From: Pelomyxa schiedti
Taxonomy: Eukaryota; Evosea; Pelobiontida; Pelomyxidae
Assembly (NCBI GenBank): GCA_020536535.1
Contig: JAHLWZ010000636.1
Span: 124,001-188,000 of the forward strand
Reading direction: 5' to 3'
Length of the DNA stretch: 64,000 nt
The number at the start of each line of letters is the position of its first letter. Within the stretch, counting starts at the first letter, position 1. Below the pieces are notes generated by a model. The model was given only the letters and a program-made list of their open reading frames with translations, searched no databases and had not been told where the DNA came from. Position numbers and translations under genes: made by a program. Of this stretch, positions 42,887-53,800 are shown piece by piece.

Positions 42887-45527
42887 ATGGGTAAAGATCT
42901 ACGAGGGGTCGAGAGGGGCGCGTGCCGCGAAGAGGACTGCGACTGCGACGCCTACGTTCCGGACGACAACGCGAAAGCGAACAAATGCGACTACTGCGGC
43001 CACTACCCCACTCGACACGTGAATCTCTCCACGCAACCGAGATCTGCCGTCGCCTCGCAAGGTACACCCGACGCGATGGTAACCTCGCCAGCGCAGCCGC
43101 AGCAGCAAGGGGGATGCACCGCCACTAGTACCACTACTAGTAGCAGCTCTTCTGCGTTTACAGGCAGCGCGACGACTCCAGGCACCTCGGCGGCGACTTC
43201 TGCGTTTATGGGCTCCTCGGCTTCCGCGAGTTCTGCGGTTGACACGGCGGCTAAGGTGACTGCCTCTCCTATCAAAATAGACGCTCTTCCTGCTTTCTCT
43301 ATGAGTAGCTCGTGGCCTTTTGCCCCTGCTGCGGTGTCTTCCCCCATGTCGGCAAGCAATGCGGGAGTACCAGTGCAATCACAACCGCAGGCCAACACCA
43401 CCGCATCCACATCGACATCTGCATCTGCATCAGCCACCCCCACACCAATGCAGGGAGTGGTCAGCATGCCGACACCTACTCCTGTTCAGACCAGCCCTTC
43501 CCCAATCACCTCCACAACAACACCGATGCAAACGACCACAGCGGCTCAAGTACCATTCATGCAGTCCCCGTCTCCTCAAACCTCTGCATTTATGACCACT
43601 AGCCCCAGTTCGGCTTCTGCATTTATGGCACAGCCGTCTTATGCCCCCACTGGACCTGGAATGCAATCAGCTTTTATGTCGTCTCCCCCAAGTACAGCGC
43701 CACCTTCTTCAGTTCCAATTCCCTCTGCTACAATCACTACTCCATCAACTTCTCCTACAAGTCAGTGTCCAATGTGTGGGGGATACTTCCCTTGCGATAA
43801 AATTGAGGCACATGCTTCAAACTGCGATGGCACTTCGGCCCCACCTCCATCCAGCACCCCATTAGCTTCATCGACTCCAGCATGGCCCGCAGATGCCGTG
43901 GAAAAACTTGCAGAACAACTACCAAAGGACTTCCCGAAAGCAACAATCCAAGAGATGCTCAACTCTCACCCAGTTAAGGGTGATATGGATACGGTGTTGG
44001 CTATGTTATTTGCTGCTGCAGACCAAATGGCGAAAAGTGCACCACCACCAACTGGTATCCCTACCTTTTTTTTTTTGAAGAACCTTATTGTGAATAGTCG
44101 CAATGGACGAAGAAACAAGGAGAGTAGTTGATCAACTAACAACCCCTACCTTTGAATGTGGTGTTTGCCTTGAGACTTTTCCTGTCACTGGGTATGTTTT
44201 ATTGGTTGCTAAGTTAGTCCCTGAAAACTTTCAGAATGTACACAGTAGACTGTCCCAGTGCTCATCGCTACTGTTTTGATTGCATCTCCCGCTTTATCAC
44301 AATGAAAGTAAACGAAAACGCTGAACTCGTTTGCCCAGCAGCACAGAACACCTGTAAGCATATCCTTGGAGAGGGTGAACTCAAACAGGTAACTTCCACA
44401 ATAACAATTTTGCTGATCTCTCATTAGATTGCTAAAAATGATCCAGAAGGGGGAGTCACTCCAGAAATAATTAAAAAATATGAGGACCAGCAGCTTCTTC
44501 GCGGTATACAGGTATTTATTTCTTTAAATGCTAAATTATTCGTTTACAATTACTAAACAAATAGAGTATCCCGGGTGTTATTGGTTGCCCAACCCCTCAA
44601 TGTCCCAACTGGGTTGTCCCTAATGATACTCGTACGTTTCCCTCGGAGACATTTGTTGTGCTCACTTAATCCAAGGTGCAAAGGAGCGATGTGTCTGTGG
44701 TGCATGTAAGTTTAATTTCTGTTCTCTATGCAAAAAGCTTTACCACTACCATTGTTCTTGCGCTGAGGTCGTATGGGGAGGGTGGGATGTCTTGAACTCC
44801 GACTCACAAGACTGCTAAACGCAGGTTTTCATGTATGCAGAGAGGTGGGTACAGTGGTGCACGACAGGGCGCGCACGTTACAACAGGTTGATGGCATAAC
44901 CTCTTTTTCCCAAATTAATAAACTTCAAGAGGTAAATCAGAAGCACTGGCTCGAATTGCATCCCAGCGGTCTGCGATTGAAAAACGTAATACCGAGCTGA
45001 AAAAGCGCTACGAGGTTTTATTGAAACGATTTGTTTCTCACTGACCTCCTTTAGGACATGGTTGCTGATGAAAAATTCAAAGCTGAAAATGGTCGCCACT
45101 GCCCCAAGTGCAAGCGTGTCATTGTCAAGGAGGGAGGATGTGACTCAATGGTTTGTGGTCGAGATTATCACGGCGGAAATGTGCAGGTAACTACCTACTT
45201 TGCATAGCTCTCAACACTGACCACTTCCAAAACAATTAGGATGGTTGCGGGCACCACTTCAACTGGGAATCGGCCAAGCATTACACACCCGCAGCAGCCA
45301 CAACCCCCGATATCAAGCCTGTGGAAGTTGATATACCAGATATTGCCCGTGAAGTGGTGCACCAGGGAGTGTTCTGTGACAGGTGCAGGCAGGAAATTCG
45401 AGGACTACGCGTGAGTTGCCTTCACTGCCCAGCCCAAGACCTGTGTGAGAGGTGCGAAATTGAAGCAACACCCAAGCATCCACACGACCATGTGTTCAGG
45501 GTGTTTACAAGCCTCAGCGAGTACTGA
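42887..45527 (+). CDS. CUE-RBR-ZZ ubiquitin ligase
   Basis: ATG 42887. The N-terminal zinc-binding motif reads CREEDCDCDAYVPD followed by CDYCGHYPTRH. A Ser/Thr/Pro/Ala-rich linker has repeated SAFM motifs, a second finger (CPMCGGYFPCDKIEAHASNC) and a CUE-like ubiquitin-binding region (AVEKLAEQLPKDFPKATIQE, then MLNSHPVKGDMDTVLAMLF). A 45-nt intron near 44055 joins this in frame to the RING-between-RING core. RING1: FECGVCLETFPVTG, HRYCFDCISRF. IBR: GCPTPQCPNWVVPND, CVCGACKFNFCSLC. RING2: CPKCKRVIVKEGGCDSMVC, with the GGC cysteine at the catalytic (thioester) position of RBR ligases, then GCGHHFNWESA. The C-terminus is a ZZ-type finger: GVFCDRCRQEIRGLRVSC, CPAQDLCERCE, HDHVF. RBR ligases transfer ubiquitin through that cysteine. 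Family call is firm. Confidence 0.88.
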
Positions 45528-45807
45528 TACTGCACCAGCTGCCGAAACAGAGCAGAACCAACCAACCAAGATACAACCCACGAACCCACAAACCAAACCT
45601 TACTGTGTCTCTATACTGGCAACATCACTTGCTTTTCGATGAACTTCATCTACAAATTCAGCCGTTTTTGTTGCTACACAGACGAAGGATTTGTGTCCAA
45701 CCAACGGCCGTTTTCTGCACAATCGCAAACAAAAAACCCACAAAGCCAAAACCAACAGACCACAAAGACAGAGAAGACAGTTTTTCCACTGTCGTGTAGT
45801 CGGTAAA

Positions 45808-47319
45808 ATGAGGCTGTTGGTGAAGACATTGACTGGGAAAGTGCTCACTTTTGATGTGCCGTCTGTGGACACGTATTCGATTGAAGACCTCAAGTCTGAT
45901 ATCGAGGAGTCTGAGGGGATTGGGTTTGACCAAGTGAGGCTGGTGTGTGCTGCCACTTTGAAATGGTACATAATATTTCGTTTGGTTTACACCTTTGATA
46001 GGTGTATGGGGGAAAGCTATTGCAGGATGAAGCGATACTTTCTGACTATGGATTGTCGAACGATAAGGAAGCCACTTTCCACCTCGTCTCTGCTGGATTG
46101 AGGGTCAGTAACAATATAATTAATCCACACAGAAAATTAACCGTGTAAAACTGCATACAGGGAAGGCCCTCAACTCTAAAGCATCATAAGCAGTGGAGGA
46201 TTATTTTCCGAGAGGCTTACCTACCTCCCCTTGAGGATGAAAACAGAGACTGTATGCTTTTTTTTCCTTTTTTCGAAACTCAGGAATTTCTTTGATTCAT
46301 TTCTCAGTGGTCATTACCTCCTTGCAACAGTTGCTTGCAGTATGTAACGATGCCGATTGCAAGACGCTGCAAGCACAGTTGGAAGAGGTTAGAGCACAAG
46401 AAAACAATAGAACACTTCCAGACCCCGGTATTTTATTATACCTAAATGGTAATAGTAATCTCACCAAGGAGTATTTGATTTCCTTACCCCTTTGTGGAAA
46501 TCTGCTAGTGTGAATATTCTGTTTGGACTATCTGGTGCTACTCGGATGAGAACTAATACTTGCCGGCTTTCCCTGCACCTGTGGCATACCATTCTCTCCC
46601 TTGCGAAGCCAATGAAAAGTGCACTCTCATTACCACAATTTTATCCTCATACTGGACTTAGATGAGAGTGTGATAACTAAGCTCACTATGTGCTTCAAAG
46701 CAAAACTGAAGCCGATGCTTCCATGTACAACATTACACCCCATAATTTTCAGCTCAACATTTCCCCAAGCCCCCAGTAGGGAGCTTGCTGTTTCTGTATT
46801 GCCCAAGGTTATCACCTGTGCAGGAAACATTCTCACCCACTCGGCGAATTCTGTTACTTCCTTGCAGGTACAGCTCACATTTTCCAGCAATGACCCCAAA
46901 GCTCTTGCTAGTTACCAGCAACGAACCGCTTTGTTGTTCAGATACTGAGCCTTGGTTGTTACGGCACTATCGCTGTGGGAATGGGTCTACCAAACTACCC
47001 CAATAACAAAATGCCGGGATGGCTCCGGAACTCGTATGCTATCTGTTACTACAAAAAACAAACCACTAATACAACACACAGTGTAGGATTCCACGGTGAT
47101 GATGGAAATGTGTACCACAATAACGTAATAGTGGCCAGGGAGTGGCCATGGAACCCAATGGATGTGATAGTGTGTGAGAAACAGGAGCCAAACTATGTTG
47201 TGCTGAGCCTGAATGGCAAGGAAGTGACACGAGTTTCATTCCCCGCAACAAGTGAACTTATTCCAACTATTGGGTTCTCCAGCCCTCGTGAATCCGTGCT
47301 TGTGGACCTATGCACTTAA
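45808..47319 (+). CDS. Ubiquitin-like plus SPRY domain protein
   Basis: ATG 45808 directly starts a ubiquitin fold: MRLLVKTLTGKVLTFDV, YSIEDLKSDIEESEGIGFDQ, VRLVCA, then across an intron VYGGKLLQDEAILSDYGL, ATFHLVSAGLR. This aligns along ubiquitin to its C-terminal region, but the ending is LVSAGLR rather than LRLRGG, so it is unlikely to be processed or conjugated. A middle linker (YLPPLEDENRD, LQAQLEEVRAQENN) precedes a C-terminal SPRY domain of the RanBPM type: GMGLPNYPNNKMPGWLRNSY, HSVGFHGDDGNVYHNN, DVIVCEKQEPNYVVLSLNGK, LIPTIGFSSPRESVLVDL. Stop at 47319. The UBL may dock to ubiquitin receptors or the proteasome while SPRY binds a peptide ligand (inference). Several short introns. Confidence 0.82.
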
Positions 47320-47402
47320 AACAAAACACAAAAAGCAATAATGCCTTTGTCTCACCCTGTTGGAAAGGGAGAAAAAAAACAGAAATTTACCTATGTAATT
47401 GT

Positions 47403-48496
47403 TTACAGTTCTTCCAAATAATTTGTGGGTACAAATCCAACTGAGCCATCACTCTTCTGAATGTACCACCACCCAGTATCCCCACGTTGTTGTATTGTCA
47501 CAATCTCACCTTCACTCACAGCAACCTCGTTCTCATTTGATGTAGTAAAATCATATAGAACTTTGGCAGAGTCAGTGCTGGCACTGGGAGTGGGAGTAGG
47601 AGTGGTAGTAGGTTCACTAGGTTGGGTAACTGGTGGTGTGCTCCTTTCTGGCGACTCTGTTGAGGCTTTTTTTCTCAGTTTTCCAGAAAGTTGGTTGTGA
47701 AACAAACCTCTGTCAACTGGTGTGTGGGCTCCTGAGAGTCTCGGCGGAGGATCGAGGGCCTTTGTTGGGGGTGGCCCTTCATCATCCTGTCTTGAGGAAA
47801 GTACAGAAGAGGGAAATACCAGAAGTTTTGTGCATTAGGTCAGAGAAAGAAACGGAAAACAACATTTCAATACGCAACTGATGGAACCGATGCGGGCTTG
47901 GAAGGCTCGTCATCTTTCTTATGCTTTGGTTCATCATCTGGCTTTCCAGGCTCTTGTAGTTTTGCTCTTTCTGCTTCTTTTTCTTCAATTTGATGCTCGA
48001 TTGCAATAATTTTCCCCTCATATTCATGGAATAGTTTATCAGCCTGGAGAGTGAAAAAGAATAAGAAATAACTGCTATCTGTACAAAAGCAAGCGAATAC
48101 CGCATCACGGTCATTCCGCCTCATTTCATCGAAAACCTTGCATTAAAGGCAATCAATGGTTAGATATCGACTAAGAGGAGGAATACCTTCGGTCCGAATT
48201 CTTTTTTCAGAGCTGCATAGGATAGAGAGTTAGTTCATTGTGTTGACAACATAAAAGAAATTGTGAAGAACTTAAAGAATTCCTTCAGTGTTGGTTAACT
48301 TGAGAGTGTGTTCCATAGAAACGAATGCAACACACAGAGTGCGAAAAATAAAGCGAAAAAGAAAGCAACTGCAACAACATTCAATTTTGGTCCTGAGGCT
48401 GTGAATGTCAGTCCACAACTTGGTGCGCTGTGCACTCCTCATGGTCTTGTTCCCAGTCTCTTGGGTAATGGTCTTGAATTTGGTGAACAGCGACAT
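47403..48496 (-). CDS. Coiled-coil protein with C-terminal SH3 domain
   Basis: ATG 48496 gives MSLFTKFKTITQETGNKTMR, followed by short exons reading LKKEFGPK, VFDEMRRNDRDA and DKLFHEYEGKIIAIEHQIEE, an extended helical region that could be part of a BAR-like or other coiled coil. A charged linker (DDEPKHKKDDEPSKP) and a Ser/Thr/Pro-rich linker precede the SH3 domain: AKVLYDFTTSNENEVAVSEG, EIVTIQQRGDTGWWYIQ, SVGFVPTNYLEEL. The ALYDF-like, WW and PTNYLE motifs are intact, so it should bind proline-rich ligands. SH3 plus N-terminal helices is typical of actin and membrane-trafficking adaptors. Convergent with the UBL-SPRY gene (84 bp between stops). Confidence 0.8.
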
Positions 48497-50872
48497 CCCC
48501 CCTTTTTGGCCCTCTTCTCCCAATCAATCGTCAGTGGCTCTTCTCGTTGATTTTTTTATTCCCTTTTTCTTCTGTTCCTTGATCGTCTCTTGATGGGTTT
48601 CCTCTGCTTTTCCCTAGAGAAGACTCCCCATGCGTGTCGAAGACGTGTCCAACGACACATACCATCTTCGGTGCAGTCTGGACCCTGTCCCTTTTCTATT
48701 TCTTCGAACCATCTTTGTGACGATAGGAAAAACGGCAACGGTGGCAAGCGGAAAAAACTTTGGATTTGGAATATTATTGGTGCTACTTGTAGTAGCTACG
48801 ACTGTTACGAAGGTGGAGAGCTTCTGGAAAGTGGAACTTTGTTGTGGAGGGTTGGTGTGGTGAGTGGGATAATTACTGACTTGGGTGGCTTTCATCCGTT
48901 CATGGGTGGGGTTGGGTACAGTAGAGTGTAGTACAGGGTATCACAGTGCATTACAGCCAGTCAGTGTGTGATGTTACTCATCTGCGTTACGTAGCTCACT
49001 CTGTTAGTGCCAGTACGGCAAGGCATTTGTCGTGATCACCAAGGCAGTCCTGAGAGTGGAAGTGAGTGTTGTGTTAACAAGGGTGAGGGTTTTGTACCTC
49101 AGGTTGTGAGGGTTATAACAACAACAAAACTTGTAGTGTACGAAAAACAGGGAAATATACACCAATATCATCCAATCCTCCTCTGACTCTGGGGTTTGGG
49201 TTAGATTTTTCGTGGAGAAGAAAGTTTATTACCTTGGTTCGTAGGTTGGATTATGGGGTGCTACGATTTCAGTGCTGCCCTCACCGTGCCTCGTCTTATT
49301 TTCGTGGCGGTTTTGTTGCATTGTGATGAACTCCGACGGGTTTCGTGTTACATTTCGTGTGGAGGCAAATATTTTTGTGTTCAAGAAACGGTGCTGTTGT
49401 TGGTTATTGCTATTGTTGTTGCACTGGAATGGGGAGCCAAGGTGGCCGTGTGGTAGTGGATGAGTTGAGTGTTGCCTGTGTGTGACTGGAGTTCATGAAG
49501 GTAGATGTGTTCGTGGCAGCGTGATCATCACGACGGCGTTGTTCCGTCCTAGCGCGCACGGTCCCATCATCGAGAGTGACTGGGTCCTGCGAAAGATTCG
49601 AGTTAGCGACACCAACACACGTGGGTGCACAAAAACACGAAGAAAACAACGAAGGGGGGAAAAAACTACACGAGAGATCGGTATGTGTACCTGTTCACGT
49701 GTGCAGCGAGGAGCGATATCGGTGTCGCGTTTCGGCACAGTAGCCGTCGCTCGCGTGCGTGTTACTTTGGTTGGTTTTGGTTTTGGTTTTGGTTTAGTTA
49801 AAATTTTCGGTTTAAATAATCTGGGGGAGGGGATAATTACTGCGAAAAGAAGGCGACGCCGGCCAAAACGGCAACTGTTACAGTTGCTCCGCCCAGTTGG
49901 GCGTACAATTGAATAGACTCTGAGACTTACACTGGCAATCACCGCATACTGGTGGGGCTTCCACTTCCGTAAGACTCGGAGATCAGGCTCCAAGGAAGAC
50001 CGCGGAGTAGATCTTGATCATCAAATAATTCGTCCATCACCGTCAGGTGTCCAAACGACGTTCAAACGGAGCCCGTATGTTACGGTGTGCATGCAGTGCC
50101 ATGGAGACCGCCGCTCTGCTCGCCACACAGTCAATTGTGGGACCGTGCGTGTATTGTCACTACGTGTTGGGGGATAGTTGTGGTATGTGGCTATTGCGTC
50201 GCCTCACACAGCCACTGTCTCGCGATGCCTGGGAATTGTGGGACACGCGCCGTGCTCCCACATCGGCCGGTCGGTGCACCCTTGATTTCACGCCAAACTC
50301 TCTCAACGAGGTTGTCCCATAATTGGGCCGAAGGGTTTTCCGTCGCTCGGGTGGCCATAAGTGTACGTTGTGGCTGACGGGACAAACCCACGGCACAATC
50401 GCCCGTTGTGGTCAGCACAGACGTATATGCCAAGTCCTGTAATGTTGGGAGCGAACGTCACGGTCTTTCGGCGTGGTTTTTTCCGTTTGTACGAGAATTG
50501 AAATACTCGGAAATGCACTGCAAGGACGGAAAATCGGTTTCTCACTGAAGAGAGTGACCGGGCCACAACGCGCAGAACCATTGTTTCTTTTGTGCATGCC
50601 GCATTTCGGCAGAGTGAGACAACGATTTTCCTCCCTCACTGATTTCCTTTCCAGGAAGCTTTCGGCGAACAAGAAAACTCGAAGTGTAGTAGCGTGGGGC
50701 GTGTGACTCTCGGAGCGTTGTGGTTGTTGCACTGCGAGGGGGGGCGGTGTGGTTGCATAAGCGGTCTACACGTCACGTCAAATAAAGTGCGTGGGGGGGC
50801 CTTTGGTGTAAGTGACAGCAGCACCTCTGTCACTGAGAGGGAGGGAAAAAACCACCGCCAGCAAGAGCTGAC
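48497..50872. other. 2.4-kb region without a clear gene
   Basis: The stretch lies between divergent genes. Frames of 60-166 codons occur on both strands, but none shows a family motif with consistent splice sites. On the minus strand between about 50581 and 50250, two frames read TVTFAPNITGLGIYVCADHN and LWDNLVERVWREIKG. They recall integrase/transposase tails and may be a decayed mobile-element fragment. No RNA gene was recognised. Confidence 0.35.
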
Positions 50873-53800
50873 ATGATGTCGTCGTCCACGTCTGTGTACT
50901 CGTCGTCGTCGGCGGCGGCGGCGTCGGCAGCGAGTGGCGCTGCGCCCGCGTCCTCGTCATCGTCTTCTTCTTCTTCCTCGTCCTCGTCGTCGCTGCCTCC
51001 GCCACCGGCGATGCCGCCGCCGTCTCCTTGGCAGACTCCGTCGTCGCAGCACAGAGGCAGTACTGGCATCCTCCCACAACAACCGCAAAGTCAGCTGCTG
51101 CAGCAACACGGTACTACTAACGTGACTGCTGAAAGTATGTACACACTCTCTCGCTGTCCAACTCCTCTCCCCTTCTTGAGTCTCTCTCCCTCTCCCTCTC
51201 TGTCTCTTTTTTTTTTATTATTTTTTATTTCACCAGATTTGTTTCCAAAAGGTGGTGACTGGGTTCCAAATGAGGCTGCATTGGGCTCTTTGTCTTCCTC
51301 CTCCAAGCACCACCGCTCTGCTTTGATAAAATCGACTACTTCCGCTCCTACACCTCTGATTTCGTCAGCACCTTCATCTTCCTCTCCAGCTCTCTCAAAT
51401 TCACCTTCTTCCCCTGCTCAAGGTAATTCACTTAGAGGGTTGGCCCACAAAAGAATTTCTTCAACCGGTTCACCTGCCGTAATCGCGCCTATACCTCCAA
51501 CACAAATTCCTCTCTATGTGCAGCTCAATTACAGTCCCACATCTATCATAGCCAACATGATTCAGTCAGAACTGTCTCTGTGTGCAGATTTCCGGGCTTG
51601 CCCCAATCAAGTTTGTTTTGGTCTCCTTATATCTTTTTTATTGTGTCTATCTAAAAGGGTATATTCTCAATAGGTCACAGCTATGATAACAGTGATGGAT
51701 CTGATTTGGCTTGCAGATGACAAAGGAAATATAAGTATCTGGCGAGTGACTCAAGATAAAGTACTGTAACTTTCATAAGAATTCCTAAAAAAACCCAGAT
51801 TTCCAAATGTCATGAATTTGTTGCCCACCTTTCAGCAATTACATCACTTGTTATTGTGAAGAGAACCACAGAATCTCCCTCAACGAATTCTGTGTGGAGT
51901 GCATCAACTGACAGTGTGATTAAAATTTGGGATTCTGAGGTAACCCACAGATTTATTTAACCAATGCCAATCAAACATACTCTCAAGACTCATGGTCTTA
52001 TCAAATCAGTGAAAATTCTACCTCATCTCGCAACTTGTCGTTTTAGTCTTGTTGCAAGGGACACCTTTGTGTGGGCCCATTTTCCTGCAGACGTAATGCT
52101 GTGGGATGCTGCAGTATGTGAAAGTGGAGAAGTTTTGATGGATTTTTTGACACCTTTTTCTTGAAGGGTAATCCATATGGCACCTACAGCATACCCCATG
52201 ATGATCCTATTTCTCATGCTGCATTAATTTCACATAGATCAATCTGGCTCACTTCGGGAGGCAATATCACTGTAGTAACCATACCAAAACAAATTGTAAG
52301 ATGTCAGTAGTACAAGGATTATCAGTAACCAATACCACAGTTTGAACAACTTCAGGCAATGCATAGTGGGAACTCTAATCCAAAAACCAGTTGGCACCGA
52401 GGTTCTCTGTATGTACATTATCTAAATCTGCCACGGAGAAAATAACTAATATTTGGCAGGTCTCGAAATATTTCCCCTGATGGAACTCTTCCCGTTAGCT
52501 CAACCAATAACGATTTGAATATTAAATCTTTCTAAATAGCTGGGGGAGGAAGATTTAAGACAGTTCCCAGTTGACGATTCAAATGCCACTGTAACCTGCA
52601 TTAAGTGCGTTGCTGCACGCCATGTGTGGACAGGGGACTCTTGTGGCTTTATTTCTGTTTGGGATGCACGGGTGTGTTTTATCACATGTCACTGCTCACA
52701 ACAAACTGGGCACCATAGTCTTGCGATCTTCTATGGAAAATAGAACCCCCACGGAAAAATATGACAGTCACTGCTTTTGGTGACGGTAGCAGCTTCCGAA
52801 GCCCTCCTTGTGTGTGGAGTGCATATGAAGATGGTCTTGTATGTCTCTGGCACGCTGAGGTTTGTGCTAGGCCTTATTTTTGACCTCTCATCAACTGTTT
52901 CACGTCAGACATACCATTGCCTGACAGAGTACCACATGCGAGCCACTGTCCGGCATTTTGGTGTATGCTACACAACTCCTTCAATGTGGTCATGTGATTG
53001 CGAGAACAATCTTGCTGCATGGTCCTTCATTCCTCATAAATCCAGTTCACACATTGAAAGCATCGAAGGTGGTGGTAAGTTTGTTGGCAGTGTAATTGAA
53101 ATCAATGGAAAGCTTGCTAAACATGGATTGGTATTCCCCTTTCGTTGGAAAACAAAAATCAACTCACTTCCTTGATGTAGGGTGAATTACATCTACGACA
53201 AGGAACCAAAGGCTTGACTTCCTATGCTGGAAGGTGGATTGGTGATAAGGTATCACTGGGAAACTGAAATCAAAGAGCACACCAGGTACTTATAAAACAA
53301 TAGAGGCATGGCTTTGGAGTTGAATCGTCAAATTCAGAGGGCCGATACTATGGCCACTGGAAGGATGATGAGGTTCTAGTGTCTCAGCTTTTCACACAAC
53401 TCACATCACACCAGAAATCAGGTTTTGGTGTTCAGATACACACTGATGGGGTTACGTTTGTTGGATATTTTGCACATGGAAGACCGAAAGGATCAGGAGG
53501 TAGGCTGTCACCTTGGAAAGTCTTACCAACATTTTCTTACCTCAAAGTTATGCACTTTCCAAACGGGGACTTTCTTAATGGAAATTTTGATGGGAATTCA
53601 ATATCAAGTGGAAATTTTGTGAAATGCATCATTCCCATGAGGTTGCCAAAGAATATGAAAAATATCTTACCTTCACCAAGTCATCTGAAAAAACGATCTC
53701 CTCAAGATATGGGAACATTTGATGTTGATCAACACACAATTGAAGGAGAGACCAAGCGAGCACCAAAATGGAGATTTTTGATGCCCATTACCCCTGACGA

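Noticed and set aside
44740-44860. Possible tRNA-like segment (GACTCACAAGACTGCTAAACGC)
   Set aside because: No cloverleaf or B box could be formed and the segment lies inside the RBR gene.
49482-49993. Overlapping 144- and 166-codon frames on opposite strands
   Set aside because: No motif, no plausible splice pattern and simple-repeat content (GTTTTG runs); not called as a gene.
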